Below are positions 33,648 to 45,642 of a stretch of 64,000 nucleotides of DNA, piece after piece (within the stretch, counting starts at the first letter, position 1; each line of letters begins with the position of its first letter). The notes beneath the pieces are model-generated. The model made no database searches. It had not been told where the DNA came from and saw only the letters and a program-made list of their open reading frames with translations. Where the stretch lies: NCBI GenBank assembly GCA_018466975.1, contig CM031559.1:1302001-1366000 (forward strand), given 5' to 3'. Origin of the DNA: Sparassis latifolia. Lineage: Eukaryota > Basidiomycota > Agaricomycetes > Polyporales > Sparassidaceae. Position numbers and translations under genes: made by a program.

Positions 33648-34019
33648 ATATGGTAGAACATCATATTTGGCTGCAAGAGAATCGAGCATCTCCGGAGTCA
33701 AATACACATTCTGTAAATGTATCGGGTCCCCGACTCCTGAAATCCCTGAGTCGAGTAGAAACTTGCGAATTAATGGTGTCGATTCTGCTTTGAATAGGTG
33801 CCAAACAGCGTGACCGGGGCGACCGGAGATTCCATCCGCCGCCCACGACATGATGTTAACCGCATCGGTGATATCTATGTGTAACTTCGTCGAGCTATGG
33901 TGGTGGCTATCTTGAGGAGAACCGTACACATTATACATCGGGGAGACGGTGGCGTTTACATCACTTATGATATTGGCCGCCAACAAAACCTTCCTTATGA
34001 GGCGGCATGTGCACCACAT
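33648..34019 (-). pseudogene. Truncated JmjC-domain gene fragment
   Basis: The minus-strand frame has HHHSSTKLHIDITDAVNIM, containing the HxD iron ligands of a JmjC oxygenase, then GHAVWHLFKAE, DPIHLQNVYLTPEML and YDVLPYVIL, in the order found in KDM3-like histone demethylases. The frame ends in the MITE. The expected second histidine region (an FIPAGCAHQV-like motif) is missing, since the frame beyond the MITE stops almost at once. The N-terminal part upstream of 34019 is also absent. The fragment cannot be catalytically active. Confidence 0.8.
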
Positions 34020-34154
34020 TTGAAATTCACCAAGGCTTGACGGTTTGTTGGCGGAACATATCGTATGCGTATTAAACTGTATTTATTAGAAAGAGTCCAA
34101 TTAAATGGTATGAAGTGCAAATATTAGAATAAATGGAAAAGAGACGGGCAAGTG

Positions 34155-36550
34155 CTATGTTGTCGACGCTATCCGATCTACCCCTTGCCGTACCTTCCCA
34201 AACAGATTCTTCACCCCATCTCTGATGCCCTCTGTCTGCACGCTGACGCCCTCAGAGCTTGTCCTATAGACGCCAGAACCACTCGGTCCGCCCAAGCTGA
34301 TGTTCACACCACCGAGGTTGAGGTTGAGAGACGGCATTGTGCTCGATGACCCCGGTGGCGGTTCGTACACAGAGACAAGGAATGAGGCAGCTGCAGAGGG
34401 CACCATCTCCACAAAACTGGAAAGAGTCGGACTGTGAGCACTCATAGAGCACAACAAGAAGGCACATCTCACCTGGACGAATTGTGCACGCATGTGCCTC
34501 CGAGGAGCAGGCGCATACCATAAGCGCTGCTCTGTCCACCCACTGAAGCCGACTCCTGATTGAGCAGCGCAACGGTGCGAGCCTCTTCGTAGGTTGTCCC
34601 GCCTACCATGAATATTATCACATCCTGTGGTCTGTCAAGAAGTGCATCAGCCCCATAAAGCATCAAACTACCCAGCAAATACTTGCCGTTGCAAGCTAGC
34701 ATTCGGGCCGGCTCCATCCAGGAATGGATGTGTTGTATCTCTGAGGCGACCCTTCGTGAGATTTTCAATTGTTTGCGCAAGCTGTGGCGTGTGCTGCATG
34801 TACACATTTTCGACGCCCTTCAGGCCCTTGAGTGCCGAACGACCCTTCGCTATCAACGATTCCGCAGAGAACAGATCGTCTTGACGTTGGTCGGAGCCTG
34901 CAATATTCAGAAAGACATAGACTAGCTGCGGAGTGAATTAACACATTGCCACAGAATATGTGGCAAGAAAGGGAGACGAACTCTTGCATCTTCCCGCTGG
35001 ACACCGTTTTCCAACATGAGGTTGATCAACGACGCAACGTTATTGGCATGCGTTTTCTGGTACCGTAGCGCATACAAGATTACGAGACGCAGCTTGTTCC
35101 ACGGCTGAACAGCCGGGTTCGTGATCAGTGCTTGCACACTCTGCGGTGTCTTAAGTGTCAACGAACGTAACCACAGCATCAGTGTGCGCCCTGCGTACCC
35201 TGAAATCCGCCCCAGACCCCGTGGCGAGACCCTGCTCGACCTCACCGATATTCAACAACTTATCGCGCTCAACGAGCCTGCTCAGCTCGCCGACGATCGC
35301 AACGTGCTTGCTGACATTACCGCCGAGCTTGCGGAACTCGGGGTATTCCTCGATGAAGCGCTTCATGTCGCTAATCGAGTTGATCGACTCGGGGTTGTGC
35401 GTGAGCGAGTGCGACTGGTACGATTGCACGTACGCCTTCAGGGCGGTGCCCAGGTCGCCGAACGTCGCGAGGTGATGCGCCTGGAAGAATGGATCTGTCG
35501 ACGTTGTTAGTGTGACTTCCTGCAGACCAGGTCAGCTGCAGAGAGTGGCTAGAAGGTGAATGACATGCCTTCAGCTCTGGTCGGATGTCGGGCACAAGGC
35601 TGAGATCGACGCGGCCGTTTTGGATACCGAGGAGCTCGTGTACGAGCGCCTGGTATGTCCATTGCGAGAGTAGCGGGGTGACAGGGTCGTTGCGCCGGTC
35701 CAGGATGAGTAGCAATGGCGGTACTTGCGTTAGCCTGAAATCAAACAGGGAGGCTTCCAATTAAATACGATGCTAGCATATCCATAGGTAAACCTCACCC
35801 ACTTGGATCTCCACACCGAGCTTCTTCGCCATCGAGCTCGACTTCTCGTATCTGATCACCGGCTTCTTTTGCAAGCTCAGCAGTACGGCCGTCACACCCT
35901 GCACGGCGCGCTCGAGCGCTCGCGGGTCCCACGCGTTCGGCGAGGACCCATACAGCGGGTGCGCGGCTGTGGGCGTGTGGTTGAGCGAGAAGAGGCACGG
36001 TAGTATCGGCGCGTAGTCTGCAAAGTATTCCTTGAGTATATATCAGGCGATACGCAGAACAGCGAGGAGGGCCACAATCACCTGCGCCTCCCGCACGACC
36101 TCGTGCTCGTCCACGTCCGCAAGCCGCTCTATCGCAGTCTTGGTCAAGATGTTGCTGAAATCTGCCTGCGCGTCAGCGGGCTGTGTAAATGCCGGAGAGG
36201 AGTACTGACAGAGGTAGTAGTCGCCGTACTTGGGCTCGCGAAGTTCAGCTTCGAGGGCCTCAAGACTTTCCTCGCTTGCCTGGAGGAAACAGACGCATTT
36301 CATGTGCGGCATGCGGTCCCGCTTCGTGTTGTCGATCTTGTCAGTGAGGTAGACCTGGTGCGCAAGCAGTATAGACTGTGTGGAGGCGAGGGAGACAATG
36401 GGTGTCTGGAAGACAGTTGTGAGGTTGCAAGGTGCACCTAAGCATGGCTACATGGCTTACTGTATGTGCATCCAGGAGTAATACCTTCATGGACGAAGGC
36501 TCGGAGACGAGCTTCGTGATATAGGTTTCGACCGCTTTGACGACATCCAT
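34155..36550 (-). CDS. VPS45: Vacuolar protein sorting-associated protein 45 (Sec1/Munc18 family)
   Basis: Ten exons, on the minus strand: 36461-36550, 36210-36405, 36082-36161, 35799-36030, 35569-35753, 35199-35519, 34982-35149, 34687-34925, 34473-34631 and 34155-34416. They sum to 1,932 nt, giving 643 residues, a little longer than yeast Vps45. Recognisable segments are the start [27 protein letters not shown], the core [71 protein letters not shown] and the C-terminal helix. SM proteins of this class bind the syntaxin Tlg2/STX16 and promote endosome-to-Golgi SNARE fusion. Introns 5 and 8 start with GC (GCATGT, GCAAGT) instead of GT. It faces the GSKIP-like gene across a short shared promoter region. 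Confidence 0.95.
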
Positions 36551-37028
36551 GAGGGCTAGGTATAGCGGTCACCAAAGGCACAGAAACAGTAGATGACCTG
36601 AAGGCTGGATTGTGATGTGTAGCCCGGCGCCCCCGACGACAAAACGACGTTTCCTGCACTTGAAACATCAAGGACCGGTCAGTGAAGACTAGATGGAATT
36701 ATGACATACCTCAGCGACCGAGATACCGTGCCCTCTCTATACGAAGGAACAACTGTCCCGTAGTACTATAGGCTGGAAACAAGCCTATGCCCTCTCAAGG
36801 TATGTATCGCTCCCAGAGATTCGCTGTTGTAATAGCCCGCTCTTGCCGAGACTGCAATGACCTAGAACAATTAATAGACGTGGTCTGCGGTAAGGATCTG
36901 AGAGACTTGTCGATGGGCTGCCGGCGGCTGTAGACGAGCGCGCTCTCCAAGCTCGGCCGCCACCCGCCATCATCCCTGCAGCTGCAGCTGCCCTGCTCTC
37001 GTCTCTGGCGGCGGGGGGCTCCACTTTC
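36551..37028. promoter_or_regulatory. Divergent intergenic region, VPS45 and GSKIP-like gene
   Basis: The 478 bp between the two divergent start codons must contain both promoters. I see no clear TATA box; the right part is GC-rich with CTGCAGCTGCAGC-like palindromic sequence near 36975. Confidence 0.5.
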
Positions 37029-37399
37029 ATGGCATCGGACCCGCCTGATGGAGAGTCTTTACCGTTCGTTTATTCGGAGCTCACGAACGCCCTGCGGGAG
37101 CAGGAGGCGTTTGGAATCAAGAACGCGGCGATCACCCACTTTTCGTCTTTCGAGGCTGTAGCTCACGTTGTCTTACTCGAAGGGAGGACGGTGGTCGTCT
37201 CGCTTACTTCAGGAGGATACACCGTGAGTCTCGCGATGATGCGCGTTCACGTCTGTTGATGCTGATTTATTGCGCGTAGCTTGGCGTTGAGCCAAATACG
37301 ACGTTTGAGACCATAGAAGCATTGTTGCAATGCGTTAGTCCCATGTACCTTGCCGCAAGGCAGGCTGCGCTCTCGAGCAAATTGGATCTGCTGTCTTAG
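37029..37399 (+). CDS. Small GSKIP-domain-like protein
   Basis: Two exons: 37029-37223, then 37280-37399, giving 104 residues. The first exon encodes ELTNALREQEAFGIK and VVLLEGRTVVVSLTSGGYT; the second encodes GVEPNTTFETIEALLQCVSP and ends in ARQAALSSKLDLLS. This order, a beta-rich part followed by a helix with an LSPxYxxxxxxxLxxxLxxL-like end, resembles the GSKIP domain, whose human member binds GSK3 and PKA. The similarity is short and the fungal function is unknown. The start ATG follows a GC-rich leader. Intron borders are canonical. Confidence 0.6.
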
Positions 37400-37710
37400 G
37401 GAGATGGCATGATTTCGACTACGGTGCTACAAAGTGCGTGTTTCTATGGTCTTAGAGCCTACTGAGTTGTGTCGGTGCCAGCGTCCCTTCATGGACATTG
37501 GTATGTCCACACCTCTGTAGTGGACCGTGGGTCGGAGTCATGCGGTTCAAGGTTTAAGCAGATACTCTCTCCGCAGCCCTCTTTCTTGAGTGGAATGAAC
37601 TTCTTGACGCTTATTCCCTAATTTGATGTCCTGAACCGAGCATGGCATCATACATCTGAAGGTCGTTCTACCTCTACGTCTACAACCGCGGATACTTATC
37701 TATCACGGCA

Positions 37711-39034
37711 TCAAGCTCCATCGGTCGTCGTTGAAGTCGCCTCTGCGGCTTGGCATTTAGCTCCCAGATATCCGGTATCCCTCCTCCTCTCCAATGCCTG
37801 TTCGTACATTTCCCGCGTGAACACGTACCCATCCTTCGACCTCACCTTCTGAATGGTGTCCCGGACCCACTTCCGCTCCTCCTCATTCCGAATGCAGTTC
37901 GCCCACCATCTGTCCATGCTGCTGCGGATTCCGGCAGTGTTGAGCTGATTGTGCTCGCTCTGCTCGTTCAAAACGTGCAGGAGGAATCCTCCGTTGAGAT
38001 GTTCGAGGCCCAGCTCGGAGAGGCATTTCAAGACGCGAGAGATGCGCAGGTAGTTGTGCGATGATCCTGGTCCAATGCTCGTCACCATTGTTCGACGGAG
38101 CCGAGCCTCAGAAGATTGACAGCACGACCTCTGACCTCCGCGTACAAGAAGTCTGCTCGCACGGAGAAAGGATACTCCTTACAGGCTGAGGTGGGGTTCT
38201 CGAAACAGATACCACTGGGAAGTTGTCTAATCAATTCCCACAACAAGTCGACTTCTGCAGTGAAGCACAGAGGCGATGCTGTATCTCTGACACGCCGAAA
38301 TTTATTCTCACTCACTGACAAGGTTTCTGTAACGCTCGGCGTGGTTGCGCGAAGAGCGTGCCGTCAGACCTGTTTCGCGAGTCTGGAGGCGCATGCCGTA
38401 GAAATCGAGCATCAGCTCGTACGACCGGAACACACGGTCAACTATTTCAGGATCTGCCTTCATGGATGCGATTTCGTGGGCTTGGAGGGGCTGTGACTCG
38501 TAGTTCATTCCGTACTCTTGGATAGGAAAGCTGATGTGAAATGGATAGCACTCGATGAGTGAATGAGACCATCAAGTGAATTGAACTACAATCTTCATCT
38601 CTCCACCATTGTAGCCATACCGCTGTCACCATGCAAATGCGTCTGCTAGCTGCAAGCACTACAATTCCGAAATGGTGCTGCCGACGCTTAGCGTGCGCAT
38701 CCGGACGCGTCACAACGAGAAACTTCATCGTTTGGAGGGCCTACAGAGATCGGTGGAAGTGACAGTAGGACTTACAGCCATTGGATGAAACCATGTTTGT
38801 GTTCTAGTTTCGAGTAATCGCCGTGCCATCTAGCGGTAGCAATCGTTGGACCACAAATCCACAGTACATTTTCGCGAGAATGCCTTACCGGTCATGTATC
38901 TCGTCAATGAAGAGGTTATCAGGGCGGCAGCGCAGCTTGTTGGAGTAGAAGCGCAAATTCGCGGACATGGAGGCGTCGTCGTCGTTCTCTGGGTAGCCCT
39001 CCAGGAATTCGCGTACGTCGCGGGGTATAGACAT
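37711..39034 (-). CDS. Opioid growth factor receptor (OGFr) conserved-domain protein
   Basis: Four exons on the minus strand: 38889-39034, 38776-38829, 38316-38530 and 37711-38066, for 256 residues. The domain is clear: NLRFYSNKLRCRPDNLFIDE, HGFIQWLFP, MNYESQPLQAHEI, FRSYELMLDFYGMRL and HNYLRISRVLKCLSELGLEH. Fungal members share this domain but lack the mammalian ligand repeats, and their role is unknown, so the name is a family label only. The third intron is about 250 nt, much longer than the usual 50 nt in this window; the choice of donor (GTGAGT at phase 1) restores the RSSHNYLRIS motif. Confidence 0.88.
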
Positions 39035-39270
39035 TTTACCAGACTGAGCTGAGATGCTCGTAGAAAGATGGCGTTGCGATGCAAGACGAGAAACAGAGAG
39101 AAGGTAGGTGCCACGACCCTTCGGAAAGACGCAAAGGCGGCCCGCAGAACTATGATAAACCTCGTGGTGCGGAGTTTCAATATTTGTAGTCTTCTAAGGT
39201 TTTTGCTTACGTCTCTTCAACGCGTGTTTACACGCGGTCCATCGCTTGGCGAACGCGGTCTGCAACCAGC
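39035..39270. promoter_or_regulatory. Divergent promoter region, OGFr and coiled-coil genes
   Basis: Only 236 bp separate the two start codons, so the promoters overlap. Nothing distinctive such as a TATA box was found. Confidence 0.45.
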
Positions 39271-40808
39271 ATGCCGCCGTCGCCGTCTACCATCCTCACC
39301 GATGCATTGAACTCCCTATCGAAGGCAACCAGTCTCGCGGTATGTTTGTACTACGTTTATTTGCTAAACACAGCTGGAACTACGCTTTAGTTGGCTACTG
39401 CTGAAGAACAGACGCGTGGGGAACTGGAACGCGCTGACGCCGAAGTGGCTGAAGCCTGTGAGGAACGGGACAACGCACTGAAGACGCTGCGCACACTCGA
39501 GCTTGGGGAGAAGGATTGGCAGCGACGCGCTGAGGGATGGAAAGCTGCGGTGAGGAAACTCCTCTTTCTCACAATTATAATATTCAATGCGCTGCTCAGG
39601 TAGACAAGTCAGAACTTACGGTGAGCATCTGGGTCACACATGGTTCTGGTAGCATAGTACATATACGCCGGCGCACAGATCAAACACCAAGCCGAAACGA
39701 TTACACATCTACGTGCAGAAGTGCAACAATGGAAGACGCAGCTTACGCGCCTCGAGGAGGCATCACGCCAGGAGCTTCTCGACTGGAAGGAACAATATTT
39801 CCTTGTAGAAGAAGAGCGGTGCAGGTTGTCTTCAAGAATCGATGAACTCGTTGCGGAACAACTTGCGGTATGTTGTGGTTTTTCAATTCTTATAGCGTCT
39901 CGGATTGATTCACCTTCAGTGGAACACCCAGGCCAACGCTACGCTTACTCCCAAGACACACCCTGTAGATCTCGCAGAGCCATCTGCAGTATCGACCACG
40001 ACGAAACGATCGTCGACATCGTCGAATACTGCCACCGGTCCGTACTTGACACGTAAGGGCACTACCCCTCGAATACCTCCAGACACTGCTCCGCGCAAGT
40101 CAAGGACAGCCGTTACACCATCCAAGCCACCTAATCACGATCCTATGTCCACACAGCCGTCCAAGCGTAAACTTCCTGCTGATAGCGCCTCCACTGCTTC
40201 GAAGGCAACTCCTCGGGCAATCACAAGAGACTCGGGAGTAGCGTTCGTCCCGAGGCAGCAAATTTTACGACGACACGTTCGTGCCGTCATAGAAGTTCCT
40301 GTGAAAGAGGAAGAGGACTCAGAGGAACAGGGGTTTGCATCCGACGGGTCATACGCTTCAGGATCAGCGTATGAGCCCGAGGAATCTACGACGCCAATTA
40401 CCAGTAGGACGACGAGGCCACAGAGGATGTCCGTGAGGAAGGGGTTCCACGATCGTGGGGAGAGGACGAGGGTGAAGAAAGCGACTATGGCAGCAATCAG
40501 GTACGAGGGCGTCTAAACCACCGTCCACGTAGGCGTATGCCCGAGGATGATGATATAGACGAGCTCGCGATGAGTGCTGAAGTCCGTCTCGTACCATTTT
40601 TAACTCGGATGCTCAGCGCTGATCCGATTTGCAGGATGATGCTACTGGATGTTACGTAGCCCAGCCTGTTGCGAGTTCGACGACTAAAGCAAGAGGAAAC
40701 CAGCGTAACACTGCACCAGCTCAGTCATCTGCCAAGAAACGGAAGCTCGATAATGGTGTTGGAACCGCCGCGCGGAGTGCCACGGCGAAAGTGTCACGGA
40801 AGAGATGA
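39271..40808 (+). CDS. Coiled-coil nuclear protein of unknown function
   Basis: Exons 39271-39339, 39391-39549, 39600-39620, 39679-39867 and 39920 onward are in phase. The first 150 or so residues form a coiled coil (GELERADAEVAEACEERD, LRAEVQQWKTQLTRLEE). A Ser/Thr/Pro-rich basic linker and an acidic patch (VKEEEDSEEQ) follow. Open reading stops at 40516 unless splicing continues. A further exon, beginning at 40635 after a clear TTTGCAG acceptor, adds KKRKLDNG and a basic tail ending at 40808. How the frame passes 40501-40532 is unclear: one model needs a 32-nt intron. I do not recognise a family, though the layout (coiled coil, basic nuclear tail) recalls chromosome-associated proteins. Confidence 0.65.
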
Positions 40809-41711
40809 TTGCCGGTGTTGTACGACCTATGTTTTCGATGGACATACTACCGCCAATTGGAGGATATGTACGTTGCAGAGGTATGTCTGATTTATTGATT
40901 AATTTCATCCTCCGCCATGTGTACTGTTCCGGTTCCTAACTTAAAACTACGGTGCTTGAGGAAACCGTGACGTCACTTGCGTGTCCTCTGTGTACGCGTT
41001 GTTTGTCTCCTTTGCCTCTTTGGAATATTCTGCCGTATTAGATTTCGACTCCCGCCGCTGCAGCGACTCACTAAGGAACCAACTCTCATTCGTCTTCACC
41101 GTAACTACTAGTGGATCTGGAATTGATTTCTCATCGCCCTCCTTCGGTATTGTGGGCACGCCATGTGTATACGGTCTTATACCGGCCACTGAGACAGTAC
41201 CACTCAGTGAGACACTTGATTTTTCTTGCTTGCATGCTCACATTCAGCCTCGGACTTTATATTACTATATTCTACTGCCATGTAGGCTTCTATGACGAGA
41301 ATATAAGGAGTAGTCACTGAGAGGAAGTATTCTGATTTCACAAAAGAAGCAGTTCTGTGCCTTGGAGTAATATCTTGCCGGAAGATCTAAGACATACATA
41401 CAAGCTTCTCTGGCCATCTCCAAGCTGTACATCCCAGTAGCACCTCATACCCTCAAGATCAGCTCTTCTCCATGAAGATTGGCACACGGAAAAGCACAGA
41501 ACACACAATATGCACGTAGGATGAGGAGAATGAGATAGCCAGGCTGGCGGACGTTTGTATGATGCACCTCAGTCACTCATTTGCTATCACATCGGGACTG
41601 AGGTGAATGTCCTTTCATTACTTAGTTTTATGCCTTTACTGACCTACAGTAGCTACAAGTACTCTGTCTCATTCCATTTCAACTTACATTTTGTGCGTTC
41701 AACATGGTCAC
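40809..41711. other. Intergenic; possible minus-strand fragment
   Basis: An 80-codon minus-strand ORF at 40947-41189 (KEGDEKSIPDPLVVTVKTNE) could be the last exon of a small gene, but I could not place upstream exons with confidence. It is not recognised. The remainder includes the ASE1 promoter. Confidence 0.35.
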
Positions 41712-44663
41712 ATGATCTCGACGCGAACCGAGAACCACGCGATTGTTCCCTTTCCGAAAACGACCATCACAGCGTCGGGGGCCCTCCCGACAACGACGAC
41801 GAAATCAGCTACGACGACGATCATGGCCACAACAACGACTATCACATCCTTACTCAACTCCCTTCATACCCACCTCCAGTCGCAGACCCAGCTCCTCCCG
41901 ACGTTGCACGCGCAGCTCGGGCTCCCACCCACCGCGCTCACGGACGAGCTCGCCGTGCTACAGCAGCAACTCGCGCAGTGCGTTGAGCGCCAGATCGACA
42001 TCCGTCGCCGGCAGGTGGACGAGTGGACAGAGCGCTGTGAGGCCGTCGAGGAGGGATGTCGACGCTATGGACGCGCTCTCGGTAGCCATGGGAAGGCCAC
42101 TGGCGGAAGTGTCGCAGAGATCGCGAAAGAGCAGGTCTTACCGAGGCGGTTTGAGGTCGGCTCGGAGTTTCATGAGAGGCTACGGCAGGTGAGTGGCAGC
42201 TGGGGATTGGTGCTGGTGCTGGGTTAGTTCGAGTTTGAGATTTGGCAGTGGTGAAAGCAAGATCGAGGTGGCTGCATTTTTCCGATGTTCCGTGCTAAAT
42301 GTGGATTGCGACGTGCTAGTTTGCAGTGACGGAGCTTGCTGGTGCATATCTGTCTAGAGAAGGAGCGCCACGCAGGCAGCTCTCGAGACCGTTCTCAGTA
42401 CATCAGCCGTTTCCGATATTTTACTCAAACATGCCTTTGCCATAGCGTTAGTGGGCTGACGATAGCTTTACAGCTATATCACACCAAACTTGAACAACTA
42501 TTAACAATCACAGGCAGGCTCGAGGCTCTGTCGCATACACTTGGTCCCGACTTCTATGCTGAAGATATAATTGAGCCACCACACGCATCAGGCGAGAACG
42601 AAGAAGATCCCTCTGCGCATCGAGATGTCACACCCGAACGATTCTCCAAGCTGGAGAAGGAGCTCGTCCGAGGCAAGGGCGAAGTAGTACGTTCGACCCG
42701 TCCGCCTGCGCAATGTGCGCAACTGACAATGCTCGTGACAGACGAAGCGCCTCACACAGCTCTCCGCGACGATGGTGCAGATCGACTGGCTGTACACCGA
42801 GCTCGGCATGGCACCACCGATGCTCGACGATCTCCCCTCCTCGTCCTCTTCGATGCTCGGTGTTCCCGCGATGCCGCGATCGACATCGTCTTGCAGCTCT
42901 CGCGCATCCCACACCACCTCTAGCTCCGGCTCCTCGGATCCCTTCCTTTCCTCCGTCTCCATCCCGTGCTCCACGCCCACGCCTGCGACGCGCTCTAAGC
43001 CCCTGCCACCGCTCCTGCTGCTAACCGTGCCCGACGCACCTGCAGAGCCCGACGACACAGCCTACCAGCGGATCTTCTCTCGTTTCGTCGCGCGCATGGA
43101 AGAGGCGTCGGACGAGGACCTCGCGAGCAGCGTTAGAATCGAGGGCATCGAGCCAACACCTGGGCTGCTTGCGTGGGCGGAGACGACGCGTGCCGCACTT
43201 GAGGACGTGAAACGCCGGCGCGAGGCACGCATACAGACGATGTACGACCAACTAGAGGCGCTCTGGCGCCGTCTCGGCGTGCCCGAGGCGGACATGGACG
43301 CGTTCGTCGAGATGCAGCGCGGGAGCACCGAGATCACCGTGCGCGCGTATGAGGAGGAGCTCGAGCGCATGCTCGAGTTGAAGCGCGAGCGTATGGGCAC
43401 GTTTGTGGAGAATGCACGGGTGGAGATCACGAGGCTCTGGGACGAGCTCATGGTTGGAGAAGAGGAGAAGGCAGACTTTGCGCCGTTCTTTGATGGTGAG
43501 TCTTATAGCGCGTATCTTGAGTCTGCGTTCTGAGCTGGTCCACAGACGAACATACGGAAGAACTGTTGGCCATTCACGAGGAAGAAATTAGGCGGCTCAA
43601 GGAGGAGCGGCGGGCTAAAGGTCCGCTGCTTGCGGCCATTAGGAAGTACTTCGAGATATGCGAAGACGAGAAGGAGCTCGCTGCTGCCGCCACCGACCAG
43701 AGTCGGTTGCTGGGTAGAGGCTCGCGTGATCCAGGACGCTTGCTCAGAGAGGAGAAGATGCGCAAGCGCGTTACGAAGGAGAAGCCTAGGGTAAGCAGTG
43801 ACGTCGACTGAACATTACGTGCAAAAGCTAATATCATGTTCTCTTCTCAGCTTGAGCAAGATCTCTTGGTGTCGATCCCGGCATGGGAAGCGGAAACGGG
43901 ATGCATCTTTCTGGTGCACGGCCAGAGCATCTTGCAGATCCTTATGGAAACTGTGGGTGCAGCGGACAAGGAGAACAGCGACAAGCGGGGGAAGTCTCAG
44001 GGACGCGGTGGTTCGGCCCCTCCACGCGCGAAAACCCCTTCCAATGGCACCCGCCCGCCCTCCAGCACCCACTACATGCCAATGCCCGGGTCCAGCCATA
44101 TCGGTAAGAGCAGTTCGGTCACGCCCGCCGTCCGCCCCGGGTCCAGCATGAGCAACTCGTCCAACAAACGAGCCCGCCTCGGCGAGTCCACATCGACATA
44201 TAACAATGGTGCGGCGCACCTCAACAGCAGCCGCGGGCCCGATGGGCACCGCGCGCCGTCGCCGACGAAGATCCGGAGCAAGACGCCGACGATGGCAGGA
44301 TCTTCGCTTCCACGCCCCATTCCGGTCGCGATGCCCGTCCCGCGCCCTGGGACGGTGCACCATGCTCTGGGACACGGCCGTGTCCCGTCCGTACAGCCGC
44401 ATCCGCACAGCTACCACCCGTACTCGGCGGCAGCGCGGACCGTGTCCAGCGCGACAACGCTGGCCCATCATGCGTATGGCGCCCCACCGCTAAACAGCCA
44501 TGCGGCGGCGAGGAAGGCGTCGCGTGCGCGGCGGGAGAGCTTCAAGCCGCGGCCGAGCGTGGACGAGAATTGGACGGGACTCACGGTGTCTGTGGCAGAC
44601 GGCGGGCGGAGATGGGCGGGCTTCTCAGGGAGTGTGGTGAAGGAAGAAGAGGAGGATTATTAG
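41712..44663 (+). CDS. ASE1: Microtubule bundling protein of the MAP65/ASE1/PRC1 family
   Basis: Five exons: 41712-42188, 42474-42686, 42742-43495, 43546-43790 and 43851-44663, for 833 residues. An ATG at 41823 would give 796 residues and a start more like relatives. The N-terminal coiled coil begins LLNSLHTHLQSQ. It continues through YHTKLEQLLTITGRLEAL and QIDWLYTELGMAP to the spectrin-like region with LKRERMGTFVENARVEIT and LWDELMVGEEEK. The conserved microtubule-binding part holds IRKYFEICEDEKEL and IPAWEAETG. The last exon is a Ser/Pro/Arg-rich disordered tail, as expected for phosphoregulated members. These proteins cross-link antiparallel microtubules of the spindle midzone. Intron 1 is 285 nt, longer than the rest. 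Confidence 0.92.
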
Positions 44664-45037
44664 AGCACTGGAAGAATCGATATTTCCGGGTACTATCTAC
44701 TTATGCCTAGTATTATCTTTTTTCCTTTATTCTTGTATGCATGTGTCTTTCATGTATGTCTCACCAACATGGCTTGGGCGTTGTACAATATGGTGATTAC
44801 ATTCCAGTGGAGTGGTCTACGCAGGACGCATAGCCCCTTTTTTCCCGAGGAAACTTGGAGAAATGCGTGGAAATCAACTAGGTTATTCTGTGGGAAAAAC
44901 ACATAGGGAAAAACGTGTAAAAGAACAATAATTTTGTCCGGTTTTGGCATGTCCTGTGTGCTACGTTGCTCATCCGCAAGCCAACTGTCGATAGGCCCAA
45001 ACAACTTGAAGATGAGTCGGCCCGAGAGAGACTTTGA
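44664..45037. other. Intergenic, ASE1 3' region
   Basis: Convergent spacer after ASE1 with no recognised gene; contains T-rich stretches suited to 3' end formation. Confidence 0.4.
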
Positions 45038-45424
45038 TCATGGGGTGAAGAGGGAATGCATGTAGCTTATAAAATCTGCGAGTTCGTCGTCTTCGCTAAG
45101 ATTTTCACACGCATCCAAACTCATCCATGCTTCATGGATTAATGCTTGCGGGGGCAACTGAGCTGACCTCCAGAAGAAATAAAGGTAGGTACCGGGGCCA
45201 TGATGTATTCCTGCGGGGATCACCTCTTTCTTCACCATCTGATCATACTGGGTGTGCTCTTCACTTGTGAGGCAATCCGGAGCAGCTTGCAGACGATGAG
45301 CGTCGCTCCTCTCGGTGTCGACAGTCCCCAGACTCGACGAAGGCGATATTTCCTGGCTTTCCCTACGAAGCAATGACGATCCCTGAGAAGAAGCAGATGC
45401 GATGTATTTGATAGGATCAGACAT
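45038..45424 (-). CDS. Hypothetical small protein
   Basis: One uninterrupted 128-codon ORF from an ATG. The N-terminus is Ser-rich (SASSQGSSLLRRES), followed by a compact part with EHTQYDQMVKKEVIPAG, TYLYFFWRS and an acidic helix (LSEDDELADFISYMHSLF). I see no known domain, signal peptide or membrane segment. It is divergent to GNA1 across about 220 bp. It may be a lineage-specific gene; whether it is expressed is unclear. Confidence 0.5.
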   Translation of the reverse strand: MSDPIKYIASASSQGSSLLRRESQEISPSSSLGTVDTERSDAHRLQAAPDCLTSEEHTQYDQMVKKEVIPAGIHHGPGTYLYFFWRSAQLPPQALIHEAWMSLDACENLSEDDELADFISYMHSLFTP

Positions 45425-45642
45425 GGTTTCAATGCCTTAGTGATCGAGGCGCAAAGAGCTCCGCCGTCCATGAACGTGAACACCTTCCCCATCGGGAAGG
45501 TCCCTCTCAAAAGGGATATAACCTCCTCCGCGCCTCTCCACGTGTCCTCTCACTGCCCGCTCTTCTCTTCCTCCTGCTGCCCTTACAACTTTTTGTCTCA
45601 CTCGCGCTTTCATTCCACTCTTTCATATCGTAAACCACCATA
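45425..45642. promoter_or_regulatory. Short divergent spacer upstream of GNA1
   Basis: A spacer of 218 bp, with a C/T-rich tract (CTTCCTCCTGCTGCC and similar) just upstream of GNA1. Pyrimidine-rich tracts of this kind are common before fungal housekeeping start codons. Confidence 0.5.

Noticed and set aside
40501..40532. 32-nt intron in the coiled-coil gene
   Set aside because: It would restore the frame but is shorter than introns normally spliced in fungi, so it is not asserted as an exon border.
43815..44471. 218-codon minus-strand ORF opposite the ASE1 tail
   Set aside because: Arg-rich shadow of the GC-rich last ASE1 exon; no domain and no splice support.
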